DNA of 64,000 bases from Nemophila menziesii. Taxonomy: Eukaryota; Streptophyta; Magnoliopsida; Boraginales; Hydrophyllaceae. Both the position numbers and the translations under genes were made by a program. Below are positions 20,305 through 32,050 of this stretch, piece by piece. The stretch spans positions 41,784,233-41,848,232 of the forward strand of contig JARWIR010000002.1 in the NCBI GenBank assembly GCA_029959085.1. Direction: 5' to 3'. The stretch's first letter is position 1; the number at the start of each line of letters is the position of its first letter. The notes under the pieces were generated by a model. The model had not been told where the DNA came from and did not search any database. It saw nothing but the letters and a program-made list of their open reading frames with translations.

Positions 20305-23048
20305 GTGTTTAATTCTTGGCCTCCGTTACCGGAGCCTAAGAGAAGCTTTAGACCTTATAACAGACGTATCCAAGAGGAAAGAGCCTTAAGAGGAGCTATG
20401 GCAGACATACGAGATCCAGTAGATCCACTACTTGTCCCAGGAGGACAACAACAAATACCACCACAAGGAAGAGGTAGCGGAAACAACAATAATAATCAGA
20501 ACAGAGTTGAACATGACCTCCCAGGCTTCAGAGTGCCATTTCATGTTCAACCATTAGGTTACCATCCTCCGGAGATCCAAAATATTAAATTTCGACCAGA
20601 TCCGGGTATGCTCAGTCAGTTTCAAAGTTTTGGACTCTACAGTGGCACATCAATTCAAGATCCAGTAAGAGCGATTCAGAAGTTTATGCAGATTTGTGAT
20701 GATTATGTTACTCCAAGAATTACACGGGAGCAACTATATTGTCATATGTTTTCGTTCTTTCCGATCGGTAGAGCTAGTGAGTGGATAGATAGGCAACCAC
20801 CAGGTACAATCAACACATGGACAGAACTTCACGCCATATTCTTTAACCGTTTTTATTCAAAGAGTATGAGACTCAAGAGAATGGAGAAGAAGCAGGAGAA
20901 GCATGGAAAAGGTTTCAACAGAAGTTATCAAGATGTCCCCTCCATGGTTACACCCCATCTCTACAGTTAGCAATATTTTAAGAAGGTATCAACAAAGAAA
21001 GTAGATTGAAGGTAGATAACCTTGGGAAGGAAAATTTCATGTACATGGACCCTGATGAAGCTACCGAGGTTTTAGAAAATATTATAGAACAAGAAAGGAG
21101 TTGGTCATCTTCAAGAGCTCCTATTACAAATGCCCGAGGTACGCTTTGATTAGACGCATAAACTGCAAACTCAGCTCAATTATCCGCATTAGAGAATCAA
21201 ATCAAAGAACTTAAGCTTGAGATGCAGAGAAATTTAGCCGCAGCAAATGTAGTGCAAGAAGCACAAGGTTGTCCACAATGTGGGGTTATGAATCATACAT
21301 GGGTAGATTTCATATCCAATCGAGGAGGTTATCAATTTGGTAACAAGAATCATCCAGGTATGGAGTATTCAAATCCACAAGGGGCCGCTAATCTTGGTCA
21401 TTATCAACCATGTCCCCAGAATATCTCTTTCCAACCAAGAGGTCAGTATCAAAATCAATATCAGAATAGACCAGCTCCTCCAAAACAACCTGTTTAAGAT
21501 GCATATACCGAGTCATTAGCTCAGAAAGCTCTACCACAGTATCCTCAAGAGGGAGCTGTGGATAATCCAGAATTGACGAAATTTATGGATCTTATGACCA
21601 CTAATATGCATTCCCAGAGTGAGAAGTTACAAGAACAAGAAGCTTTAATTCAGATTTTAGGTACTCAAGTAGAACAAATGAACAAAGTTCTAACAAACAA
21701 TATGGAACAAAAAGAATTGAAGGCTATCGAAGGAGGTGATGCCAATGTTGGGTTCGAAGCTTGCAAGGCTATTTTCCTTGAGATTGAAGAAAAGAAGGAA
21801 GTACCACATGTTGCCGAAAGTGTCGTGGAAGTTCTGAGTACCGAAGACGAACCAACCAAGTCTAGCCCCGTGGACTCTAACTGTTCTGAGAGTGAGGTGG
21901 AGGAAGATTCACAAAAATCCGAATTTATACAGCTTCTGAAGGATATGAAAGAAGAGATTAGTTCGGTAATGGAGTTCCAATCTGAGCGAGCTAAAGAGAA
22001 AGAGTAAGAAGCCTCAAAAGAACCAAGAGTTGAAGTTGCACCTGCTGTGTAAGAAAATAAAGAAGAAGAGAAGGTGGAATCACCACCAGTTGTTCAAACA
22101 GTGTTATCAACTATTCCTGATACAAATCCGAAAGGTGACATTGAACTCAAGACATTTGTAGAGGCATACACTCCTGAGAATATCAACGCCCAAATGCTTG
22201 AGATTGCAAAGAAAGGGCTTACACCGCAACAAGTTTTTACGCAAATTAGTCTAGAGAAAGAAGCGAGTGTAGAAGCCAAGAGAGACACTGTGAGAGTCTC
22301 AAGAAGAACATAAAAAGAGTTACCGCTGAAGCTCAAAGATCCGGGAAGCTTTAATCTTCCTATTCAAATAAATGGCATGCTCAAGGTGAAAGCTATGTAC
22401 GATGTGGGTTTAGGTGTGAATCTTATGCCTAAGTCCGTGTTCAAGAGACTTGGACTTCAGAAATCACAGAAAGCTCCAGTGAAGTTACAGTTTGCTGACA
22501 ACTCAGTTATCAAGACATGGGGAGTAGTGGAGGACGTCCTTGTCCGATTAGGTAATACCACCATCCCTACTGACTTTGTTATACTTGTTTTCGATGAAGA
22601 TAAGCAGGTTCCAATCATACTTGGAAGGCCTTTCATGGCCACAAGTAAGAGTGTAATCAACTTCCAAGAAGGGACAATCACCCTTCATGCTAAGAACGTA
22701 TCCGATACCTTCTATGTCTTGGGTAAGAAACCAAGGAAGTTAGATCCAACCGTTCCTATCATCCACAGCCTTTCACATCACAAAGTCACTAAAGATAAGA
22801 TCCATGAAAAGCCTGTGGATACTCAGCCAAACATTGAGTTTAGGGTTGGCCATGAAGTTCTATGGAAAGCCCACAAACCAGAAAATAGGCCACGAAGTTA
22901 CAAAGACTCATAGATGGGACCATTCATCGTCACTAAGGTTGGTTCAGCTAAGGTGATAGAAATCAGACCCAAGAAGGGTATAAAGCGCAGATTAGTTGAT
23001 GTTCATAGCCTTACTCGTTGTTGGGGAGGCTATATTTGCAATTCTTGA
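20305..23048 (+). pseudogene. gag-pro: gag - retropepsin - integrase C-terminal tail of RT-C (broken)
   Basis: Collinear with the RT-B polyprotein. The frame is open from 20305 (a GTG; the first ATG is 20398) through the gag core, with RASEWIDRQPPGTINTWTEL, to a frameshift near 20880. Later pieces carry CPQCGVMNHTW, a zinc knuckle whose last Cys is lost in a small deletion; the Glu-rich linker (21558-22007); and the retropepsin (22377 on) with YDVGLGVNLMP and ILGRPFMAT, keeping the Asp and the Gly that RT-B lost. The last part is the integrase-tail segment VGHEVLWKAHKPENRPRS ending at TGA 23046. Stops include TAA at 21495 (CAA in RT-B), TAA at 22005, and TAG at 22911 for Trp. The protease-to-integrase-tail junction is the same as in RT-B, so it is ancestral. 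Confidence 0.82.
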
Positions 23049-23098
23049 TAGAGGTAATGCGTCTAACTTAAAAAAAGATGTTAAATAAAAGTGTTGTA

Positions 23099-23112
23099 CG
23101 GGAGACAACCTG
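23099..23112 (+). other. Conserved post-gag motif (RT-C)
   Basis: CGGGAGACAACCTG, 50 bases after the gag-ORF stop; see 5741 and 10396. Confidence 0.55.
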
Positions 23113-23244
23113 TAATTTTTTTATGTTTTAATGTTTTTCATTTGTGTTTAGTTTAGTTGTTTTTAGTTGATATTGCATAATTGAGAAAGGTATTAGTGTT
23201 TTTGAGGTTCAGGTGTTAGAAAAATCGAGTTTTGGGAGAATTCA

Positions 23245-23520
23245 GATCACACCACTGGCATGCTGATCCACATGGCCGGTAAGCCGGCGGTCAGAAAACC
23301 CGTTCCCACGGGTATCGTCACGTGTTTAAAGCCGAGAGTTAGATTTCGAGAGATGCCAGCACCGGCATGGCGGTCAAAACCTCTGGTATGCCGACCAGAT
23401 CAAAAACCCGTGCCCACGGGTGTCGTCACGTGTTGAAGGTAGAAACTTAATTTTTCAAAAGACAACAGCACCGGCATGCCGGGCCCTACGGCCGGTATGC
23501 CGCCCGACACCGCTCGAGAG
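23245..23520. repeat. GC-rich palindromic tandem array of RT-C
   Basis: About 2.5 units, with GGCATG cores near 23257, 23364 and 23473 (period 107-110). The hypervariable core here is CCGGCATGCCGG / CCGGTATGCCG; the ACCCGTGCCCACGGGT palindrome and TCGTCACGTGTT are repeated in each unit. Confidence 0.8.
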
Positions 23521-23931
23521 AGAAAAAACTTTGTTTTCTAAGTTATAAAGGAGAAGAGGTTGGTATATTCCGAATTTCACAATCCTTAAGCCTCTCTTTC
23601 TTCTCCAAACCTCTCCCAACTCCATTGAAGCTTCATCAAACCTTCCCCAAACATCAAAACACGACCCAATAACCATAAAAACACATCAAATCTTCTCTCC
23701 ACATCATTACAAAGGAGATTCAATCACCCAAATCTCACCAAAACACATTAAATCCCAGAATCAAAAGCTTAAATTTTCAAAATTCATCCTACAATTTCTT
23801 AGAGCCATACCAATTCATCAATAATTCATCTTACCCACATAGAGATTCATCATCAAAACACCTTTCCTAAACTATATAAAGCTTGTTCATCCTATAATCA
23901 AGAGTTTCCATTTTCAAGAGTAGATAAATCT

Positions 23932-23944
23932 TTGAGTTGGAGGT
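23932..23944 (+). other. PPT-like motif upstream of the 3' ORF (RT-C)
   Basis: TTGAGTTGGAGGT, ten bases before the ATG of the 3' ORF, with one change from the PPT core. Confidence 0.5.
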
Positions 23945-23953
23945 TAAATTGAG

Positions 23954-25163
23954 ATGACTAAAAGAACAGAAACATTATCTACTATGAGGGAGATGAAGAA
24001 AAGCAAGGTATTGGGTCCAATTGAGAAGAAATCAAGTGAGAAAAGTTTTAGTTCCAATACAAAGGGTAAAATAGATATTGAAAAGAGAGGTGATCTAGCT
24101 TCATTTAATTCTATGGGAAAAAGGGTTCCATTTTTTACCAAGAAGAAAACCCAACCTCTTCCATTCAAAGGTCCTACACCCGATGATAAAGAGAAAGCTT
24201 CAAAGGCCTTCATAGCTTCTGCAGAGAAACAATTAAAGGAACTATCTTTTGCTTATGAGAAAGTATTCTATGAAGAAGTTGGTAGAGAAGAGTATAATAG
24301 ATTCTTGGAGCTTGGTGAAGGATCGGGTTGGTCTACATTCATGGTAAGACGTTATGATTTATGTCATGAGTTAGTTTTAGATTTCTATTTAGGTCTTTTG
24401 AGCCGTGATAGTGAAGGTTGTGTTCCGATTAGAGGAAAGTTAGTTCCTTTCACAGTTAAAGAGATTAGAAACCACTTCCAGTTTAAGAAATTGGTTGGAC
24501 CATGCAAGTATAGTGAAGCAGTGGCTAACCAAAGAATCTTTGATTGGGATTTACTTTTTTAGTATGTTTTCGACAAGGAGAAAGTGCAATCACATAAGGG
24601 AGAATTGAAGGCACCTTGGCCTTACAAATATCTTCAACCGGATGCTAGAGTTTGGCACAATTTCCTTATCCCTAATGTCTTTGGAAACATAAGAACTTTG
24701 GATGTGACTAAAAAGAACGCTCTACTTTTGGATTGTATTGTGAGAGGAGAAGAAGGGGATGTGGCACAGTTGATCTTTGAGGAGGTTATGCGATTCCCGG
24801 TCTCTCCAAAATCATTTTATAATGTTAAATATCCTACTATGATCACGTGTCTTGTGTGAAAAGCGAATGTAATTTTGGGCGAAGAAGAGAAACTTGAATT
24901 TAAGAAGAGTACTATTGATAATGCTTGGATCGTGAAAGTCTTGAGAGGAGCGGGTTCTACGCAAGTCTCAAAAGAAGAAAAGGAGCAAAGTCGGCAAGAG
25001 AAGATGGAGGAACGCTCAAAAAAAATTTGAAGAAGCTCAAACTTCCTTAGCCGAAGTTGGGGCACAAATCAAAGCCAATCAAGTGCACATCATGACACTC
25101 CTTGAGCAATTAAAGAAATATCAAGCAAATCATATCTTGGATGTCGATAATGCGAGGCAATAG
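23954..25163 (+). pseudogene. 3' ORF of RT-C, PF20167-like (broken)
   Basis: Collinear with 11397-12593 of RT-B. ATG 23954 opens a frame carrying FAYEKVFYEEVGREEYNRFLELG, then IRGKLVPFTVKEIRNHF, to a TAG at 24560 (GAG in RT-B). It continues with WHNFLIPNVFG and ALLLDCIVRGEEGDVAQLI, to a TGA at 24857 (CGA in RT-B), and loses frame near 25020 before the coiled-coil end. The stop-codon hairpin at 25153 is intact despite the decay. Function unknown; Athila-type 3' ORF by position and motifs. Confidence 0.72.
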
Positions 25164-25168
25164 CCTCG
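25153..25168 (+). other. Hairpin over the 3' ORF stop codon (RT-C)
   Basis: CGAGGC-AATA-GCCTCG, identical to RT-B. Confidence 0.7.
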
Positions 25169-25236
25169 AGATTATGTTCTCATTCTTCCTTACCATTTCT
25201 GTAAATGCTCTATCTGCTAATTTTAATTTCTTTTTC

Positions 25237-25256
25237 GAGTCGTGGGGACACGGCTC
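25237..25256 (+). other. Conserved hairpin downstream of the 3' ORF (RT-C)
   Basis: GAGTCGTG-GGGA-CACGGCTC, identical to RT-B. Confidence 0.7.
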
Positions 25257-25260
25257 ATTA

Positions 25261-25275
25261 TTAAGTTGGGGGTCT
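25261..25275 (+). other. PPT-like motif downstream of the 3' ORF (RT-C)
   Basis: TTAAGTTGGGGGTCT, almost the same as the true PPT at 26708 but about 1.45 kb upstream of the 3' LTR. Confidence 0.55.
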
Positions 25276-26707
25276 GGGGATTCGTTGTCTCTCATCTCCA
25301 TTTTTCTGTTTTTAGGTAGAAATTAATTTTTTTGATACATTAGAATTAGATGTAGACTATGTTTAATAGATTGAAAGCATAAGCTCAGTGAATTAATGAT
25401 AGTAAGTAGTATGTTTATGAGCTATTTTATTTTGTATGCTTTGAGTATTTGCAGGAAAACACACATTGATAGTAAAGAAAAGACTAGTAAGCAATGTGAT
25501 AGAAAGTATGTTCGATCTTAGGGAGCCTTGAGTAGTGTGTAGGTCGTGAGATCCAAGCTAGTTGACAAACCCATCTGATGAAGGTGCTAAAGGTAAGAAA
25601 ATAACGAAATTGAATGGTGTAGAAAATGATTAAGGCAGTACTTTCATATTGAAGCCACTTGAAGCCTTTTTATACCTTCTCACCCTGTTATTTGAGTTAA
25701 TATTATATATATTTCTCAGCCCCTTCTAGCCTTTCTAAAGCCTTTTTATTTAACCACATTATAAGCCATATATCCCTTTAGATTATATGACTTTTCCATA
25801 TGACCCGCACTCGAATCGCGATGCATAGACAGTTGTTTTAGAACTTGATTTTGGGGTGGTGGGTCCACCATTATGGGAAATATTATTGGGTTTGAATTTT
25901 TGAGCTTATTAATTGTGCTTTGTTATTATATTGATGATGATTCAAATTTTTATATTGTAACCCTTTGTCGGGGTAATAGTGAATGAAAAAGAAGCTACGA
26001 GCTAAATTTGAAAAGAAAAAATATATCTGAAAAATAGCGTGGTATCTCGAACATTAAAAAGAGAGTCATGACTATACAAAATAAAAAAATTGATTTGAAA
26101 AGAATATATATTTGGACCGGCAAAGAGGAATTTTTATGTGAACATCTTATGGTTTAATTGGGTTATTGGGGATGCTACTTGTGCATTAAAGAATTCATTG
26201 GGTTGAGTGAGAAATGTTTTATTAGAGTAACTCAAGCTCTAGGGAGTTTCGTTGATGGCTAGTGAGGAGAGAGCCAAAAGCTCACTCTAAATTATCCAAA
26301 TATACTATCATACCGTCCCTACACCTAAATTACAACCTTAAAGAACTTTTCATTCTTTGCTATGTTATCGAGAAGTGATTGAGCCAATAGAGAGTCTTTA
26401 AGTGGATCTTTGAATACTAGTGAAGTTCGATGAACAATCTATTGGTTTGTTAGTAAACTGAATAAAGTTCCTCTCCTTCTTACATTGCGAAACTAATCTA
26501 ATCTTGAATTCAAGCCGTGTTGACTGTGAATATGAGAAGTGTACAGGTATGTAGTTTGTAAATATTACTGCATGAAATTTTCTGAGTAGTTGCTTTATGT
26601 CTATTCTATATATTCTGATATGTCTTTCCCATTGTGTTAAAATGACCTAGGTGTGTATTTAGAGACTTCCCTTTGTTTTTATCTTTATTGTATCGGGACG
26701 ATACAAC
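25276..26707 (+). other. 3' untranslated region of RT-C
   Basis: About 1.4 kb without a credible ORF, alignable with RT-A, RT-B, RT-D and RT-E equivalents. Confidence 0.7.
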
Positions 26708-26723
26708 TTTGAGTTGGGGGTCT
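26708..26723 (+). promoter_or_regulatory. Polypurine tract of RT-C
   Basis: TTTGAGTTGGGGGTCT, ending at the base before the 3' LTR. Confidence 0.85.
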
Positions 26724-28263
26724 TGATGTCTCCTCATTTGTGATGAATTAATATTAAGATGAGACATCATTTTTAGTGTTTTAGAAGTCTTTCTAGTCGA
26801 TTTTTCTATGAATTATTACACATTCCTATTTCTAGTCTTGATTTCATGAATTATTATTTTTAGAGCATATTGTGAGTAATTGGTTATGTAGTGTGAAGCT
26901 TTAAAGATAATTATGGAGATTAATTAATTACCAAGTCAAAGACTAAGATATAAGAAAATAAGATAAGCATGGAAGTTGACGATAAGGAAACAAAAAATTA
27001 AAGTATGAAAAAGAAAAGCTGCCAAATAAATCTGAATTTCACCACCCACGACCACAAATTAGCTTATATCTCAAAATCGGTGAGGTATTTGGAAGATCGG
27101 TCAAGAGCAAAGATAAAGATCATTCCGAGTTGATGCATTTTGACTACTCATACGCTTCAAATGGATAAGAATTGAAGCTGTTAGGACCAAAACAAAAACG
27201 GGGCTGATTTCATATCTTAGGGTTACGAATTTGAGTTGGGCTAGGAATCCAATACTTTCTTTCTCCTTCAAGAAAACGAATTAGGGCTTCTCTACACCTA
27301 TAAATACATACTTATATCACTTGTAAATTATCTTTGTCTCATAGTAATTCGTCCTTAGGTTTATTATCATCAGAATTATTGTAGATAGCAAGATGACATC
27401 TTTCATTATTTGTTTTAGTTATTTCCATCAGGTATGAACTAATTCTCTTATAGCTTGGGTTTTGCATCATGTATAATCTATGAATTCTATTTTCTTTCTA
27501 TCTAAGTTTCTTTGGAAATTATATGTTTTAATATGATATTAGCTTCTTCCTTATATATTTGTTTATGTGTTTCGAATTAATGACTGTTTTCCTTGCTAGT
27601 GCACGAGTATAGGATTACCTTAACAGTAGTTAGATGATCACCTTAGCTGGGTGTCTAATTATTGAAACCCCACATAACGTCTAGTGTCGATATTGATCTT
27701 GACAACACTAATTCTAGCTAGATAGTCATTAGGATATGTTTTCACCACTATTACCATGTTTGGAATTGATTGCTTAGGGCCTTGGTTGCGCTTAATAACC
27801 CTATTTAAACCATCCTCGTGGTGTTTCTATAGTCCCCTTAGTCGCTCTCCAGGTCTAAGGTGTAGGAATTTAGAATCCTGACTAAGTATCTAAGAGCTAA
27901 TTATCTCCCTTATTAACTAGAATTTGATAGAAAGAATTAGAAGGATTAGTGCATACTAGCAAAACCTAAGGTATACTTCTCATCTCATATTTCTTATCTT
28001 TTATTTTATTGTCTTTTATTTTCATTAGTTTAATCATCAATCTCTCAATTGTTCCTATTGACTTTCTGTCTTTTAATTATTTACTGTCTACTCGTAATTT
28101 CTGCTCATTCGTGTAACACAATAAGTCCCTGAGAACGAATTCAACTTATCATTAGAACTTGCATACGTCCTGAAATACTTGCAGTACCGTGCTTGTCTGA
28201 AGTGAAAGTGCATTGTTTTCTGGCTTATATTTGTCATATTTTATTACACCCTAGGCGACACCA
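26724..28263 (+). repeat. RT-C 3' LTR
   Basis: 1540 bp, TGATGTCTCC to GGCGACACCA, collinear with 18616-20152. TATA box at 27299-27306. Confidence 0.92.
27299..27306 (+). promoter_or_regulatory. TATA box of RT-C 3' LTR
   Basis: TATAAATA, conserved with 19188. Could in principle drive read-out transcription into SD-1. Confidence 0.55.
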
Positions 28264-29074
28264 ATATAATAACTGACCTTTAGTAAGAAGATTAGGTTGG
28301 ATGATGGTGCTTCGATCTTGATGGGAGATATTTCAAGACCCGTTGGGTAAAAATATCTAGATAATTAAAATTCTATGAAAACCTAATACGGGTTGATGGA
28401 ATTCTATAATTATAACATGTACAAACCCCTGCACCCACGACCCAACTCCTAAAAATCTAGACATCACTATTCTCGATTGCAACCCACACAGACCAATATA
28501 ATCACAAATTAAAATACAAATTAAATAATGATTATAGTTAGGTCGATATTCAAATGAGCCAGCACTTATTATCATTTCTTCTAAATTTAGGCCAATACTA
28601 TTTTTTCTCACTAAAATGAGTAAATACCCCTGCTGCCCCCTGTAATTTTTCCGAATCGTCAACTTACCCCCTATTTTGTATAAAGTGCAAATTTACCCCT
28701 TATTGTTTCAAAACGTGTTTGGTTACCCTCTATGCACGGATTCAATTTATTATCTCAGTTAAGTAAGCATGCACGACACATATGAATTTTTTTTTTTTTA
28801 TTATAAACATTTTAAATCATTAAAAAAATTAAACTTTCATATTATTGAAAAAAGAATGAAATCGTCTTTTTCACACTCATATTAGAAAAAAACTAAAAAG
28901 AAATCTCTTCAACTGCCGCCACCACCTAGAGACAAGCTCGTCCCATGAGTAAATGAGTAAACTTGTGCTCATCCAAAAAGAATCTCGCTGAAGTTGTCCA
29001 TTGAATATCGGAATTGACCAACGCTGACCGTTGAAGTTGATTGACAAGAAACCGTGGTGGTGATAATATACATA

Positions 29075-29327
29075 CTCTCTCCGTCCCAAATATTATGTCC
29101 ACTTAGCTTTTCACACAGATTAAGAAAACTAATAATTACATGCCATTACAAAATTACCCCACATAAAGTGTCTTAATATTTTAAATATGCACTGAAAGTA
29201 TATATTTTAATTTTTTTAATAATTGTAATGATGGAAAAAGTTGAAAAAAGTGTCTTGATATTCTAAAATGTACAATATTTTTGGGACACCATATTTAGTT
29301 AGTAAGTGGACATTAGGACGGATGGAA
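29075..29327. mobile_element. Stowaway-type MITE in SD-1
   Basis: 253 bp flanked by TA dinucleotides. Termini are CTCTCTCCGTCCCAAA and, inward from the right, TTCCATCCGTCCTAATGTCC, typical of Tc1/mariner Stowaway elements. The ortholog in SD-2 is at 44045-44299, so it predates the segment duplication. Confidence 0.8.
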
Positions 29328-29403
29328 TAATTGTTTTGTTTTATTATTTGTTATATAAAGATATTTTTAATTAAAAAAATTAAAAATTAAAAAAATTATT
29401 TGC

Positions 29404-29705
29404 TTATCCAAGTTCTAGAAAATGTTGTATGAAAGGAGAAGCACAAGCAATCATATATGCATTAGACATGATAAGGCAGGAACAACAAGAGGAGATAACC
29501 ATCTTCTCTGACAACCTTGAAATAATTCAAGGTATCAAAAAGGTGTCGGCAGTAAAATGGAGACTCAGAACCACGGATCACGCAGATCAAGAAGCTGGCA
29601 ACAAATTATTGTCTAGTTTGTTTCGAACATATTCTGCGACAGTTTACTGGTCGAGCATACATTCTAGCAAAAAACGCTAGGCACAGGGCATCGAGGGAAC
29701 AAGAA
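29404..29705 (+). pseudogene. RNase H (RVT_3-type) fragment of a LINE, SD-1 copy
   Basis: An open stretch reads GEAQAIIYALDMIRQEQQEE, then ITIFSDNLEIIQGI, then a frameshift leading to GRAYILAKNARH. This matches the C-terminal RNase H-like domain of plant non-LTR retrotransposons (AEAxAI..AL, SDNxxII, and the ADxLAK end). Only about 90 codons survive. It is not part of the LINE at 36260-41638. Confidence 0.65.
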
Positions 29706-30120
29706 TCATGACAAATGTGTTATGTCAATTTTCCTGAATAGGAATAGATTAATTCTCTATATAATTATTTGAAATATCTTAGACTTAAAAAAACAATTAT
29801 GCTGGGCCTAGAAATATTCCAATAAAAAATCAGGTTATTGTTCCATGGATGGAGGAGACCTTGTCCAAACAAAAATGTGTTGAGGAGATTTTACCCAACA
29901 AAATCTGTCCGCTACTCCACGACTCACAGTTGGGCTTAGTGCAGTCTCTCGATTTTCAGAGAGTCAACTCATTCATTATATATGCACTCTTCCGTCAGCT
30001 AATGAGTCATGACCAACACAAGCCGCCGCACTCTCTGTCCCTCCTTATATCCCTCCCTATAGGTAATTCTAATTAATAAATCAAATATTTTAGGTAATTC
30101 TAATTAATAAATAAAATCGT

Positions 30121-30310
30121 ATTGCAAAATATGGATTATTTCACCTAATATAGGGACCTATATTGTAATTATTTCAAAAGAATTTTGTTGTTTTGCATAT
30201 TATAGGGACTTATTATGTAATTAGTTCAAAATATAGGTTATTTTGCATTTATAGGGACCTATAATCCCAAAACATAGGGACCTATGATGAAATTTTGTAA
30301 AATATTAGGA
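30121..30310. repeat. 'TATAGGGACCTATA' phrase repeat, copy 2
   Basis: Counterpart of 14303-14505. A 32-bp tandem duplication (TAGGTAATTCTAATTAATAA units at 30061-30116) precedes it. Confidence 0.55.
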
Positions 30311-30417
30311 TTTGTATAGTATGATGATAAGATTTACTAAGTTTAGAAACCCCCCTTATGTATTTCCGTGGTCTGTTTCTGGTTGAGATTAAATTCTTCT
30401 AATGATTTAATCTACAG

Positions 30418-30687
30418 GATCACAATCCCTTGGCACTTGATGATGTTCTAAATTCAGTTGTAAACAAAGGAGAGAAGCAGAGCGAGAGCAAAATCACTTT
30501 CTCTGGAGATATTATCACCTACAACCTCGAAAGGGCTCCTTTTCTTAAATCTATAATCATTGAAATTCCTGAGGTAAATTACACACATATTAGTTTTTAA
30601 ATATCTACGCAACCTTATACAAACTATGAAATTTAAATTAAATTTTTCACATCTACGTATATTTTTCAGGCATCCGGATTGGAATAG
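30418..30687 (+). pseudogene. Unrecognised two-exon gene 3' end in SD-1
   Basis: After a good acceptor (TTTAATCTACAG) 52 codons are open in phase 0 to GAG at 30573, followed by GTAAAT. A 96-bp intron ends in TATATTTTTCAG at 30669, and six more codons end at TAG 30687. The peptide contains NPLALDDVLNSVVNKGEK and ITFSGDIITYNLERAP. I do not recognise the family. The clean splice signals and phase suggest a captured or recently decayed gene end rather than chance. SD-0 and SD-2 lack it. Confidence 0.4.
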
Positions 30688-31289
30688 CGTAAATAGAAAC
30701 ATTGATGCGGGATCTCCTCTCTATCTGGAATAATGAAGAAAGGAAAAATGAGTTGATGGGTTGTTAAAAAGTGTTTTGGTCATAGACTGGAGATTTTATC
30801 CTTGTAATAAGCTATAGCTTAACTTATTAACTTCGGATTTGTTATACTACTTTGGTATCTGAGACCTTGTTTTTGTTGTATATTTCCATTTTGAGATCGG
30901 ATCTATATTGACATTTTCTACTTTTTATTTCTATGAATGTAAAATAAATTGGTTTATAATGTATAATCAGTGAAAGGCCAGATACTATAGTTGCTCCATT
31001 CATCTCCAAAGCAGATCATGTCATAAATCTATTAGAATGGGACAACTATAATTTAGTAAAAATTTCAGTAAAAATTTCAGTATCTTGAGTACTTGTGTGC
31101 CTTCATCATGCGGGTAATGGTTCTAATAATAAGGTATATTAGTGACATATATGTATTAAGGGAAGTACTTTGATGTATATGTAATCATGGTTACTAGAAA
31201 AAAGTAATTTGTGTTAATATATAGTGAGTAATAGTTGGTATTGGCCTTCTAATATGCATTTTGTTAGTGATTTGTTAGAATATTACCCT

Positions 31290-31660
31290 AAAAAGCTTGA
31301 CCTTATTCACATGTTCCTTCAAAACTTTAGCAGCTAATTATCTTGGAATCACATCAATCTCTCTTTGATGTTGTCGACAATCTTGGAGAGAGTGATGAGT
31401 AATATTTTTAAAGTTGTCACAAAAATTTGATGACTTGGTACACTCTTGTTTGTTTTTTCTTTTTTCATGTACCACCTCGTTGTAAATATTATATATTTAA
31501 TTTGTTCAACAGGTGACTCCGTGAGCAATTATAAAGGAATAAAGATATTGATATTGCACTTGAAGGAGTGACCAATATCTTACATGAAAAGAGAGAAATT
31601 GAGGCACATGAAGCGAAAAAGTCAAAAGAAAACAAGAAATGGTCGCCGAGGAGGAGAAAC
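31290..31660 (+). pseudogene. AATP1/BCS1-like AAA-ATPase tail, SD-1 copy
   Basis: CSFKTLAANYLGI and LFDVVDN (about 31310-31380) correspond to the lid after sensor 2, and the last exon after TTGTTCAACAG (31513) gives DIDIALEGVTNILHEK-like sequence, with a frameshift near its start. It is more decayed than the SD-0 and SD-2 copies. Confidence 0.65.
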
Positions 31661-32050
31661 AAACTGTTTAGAACATAGATTGAGTAATTCACAAAGAAGT
31701 TCTATGGTGTACTATTAATTTGCAAAGTATTTGTTACTTTATTATTTTACTTCAGATTTAGATTTAGCAAGAGTTGTGTAACTTTTATTGTTTTTGAAAA
31801 GTAACTATAATTATTCAAAACCAGAGGGAACATATGTTCTTATCCATTGCCTGATAGAGCTTTTACGCCATTTAGAATCATCCGCAACCCCATCAGACGC
31901 AATAAAATGTATATGCAAGCAAAAAAGCCCTCAGCTCCTGCATTAACATCTTTTCCCAAATGGAAAACGGCAAACAAGCTGTAGGCTATGAAAGTTATAC
32001 TCCATTACTCAACAACTTTTTCCTTTATTATCCTATTAACATTTAGTGTT

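Larger units (their letters stand above)
18616..28263 (+). mobile_element. RT-C: complete Athila-like non-autonomous LTR retrotransposon
   Basis: A 9648-bp element with two LTRs (1537 and 1540 bp), tRNA-Asp PBS, gag-protease-integrase-tail region, GC-rich palindromic array, 3' ORF, conserved hairpins, three PPT-like motifs and a 5-bp target duplication. About 3.1 kb separates PBS and gag end and 1.2 kb is the 3' ORF, so there is no room for RT, RNase H or an integrase core. The LTRs differ at roughly ten places in their first 185 bases by eye, so the insertion is not recent. Both ORFs carry several stops and frameshifts. Confidence 0.92.
18259..32050 (+). repeat. SD-1: repeated segment, split by RT-C
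   Basis: 18259-18615 plus 28264-29815 match 42897-44795 of SD-2 in the same order, and 29816-30320 plus 31280-32050 match the AAA-ATPase-bearing part (46253 onward). RT-C is inserted at 18616. Relative to SD-0 and SD-2, the ZF-HD part is replaced by about 950 bp with a different exon pair (30418-30687). 28600-28750 holds TTTACCCCCTATT-type phrases with no coding potential. Confidence 0.78.
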
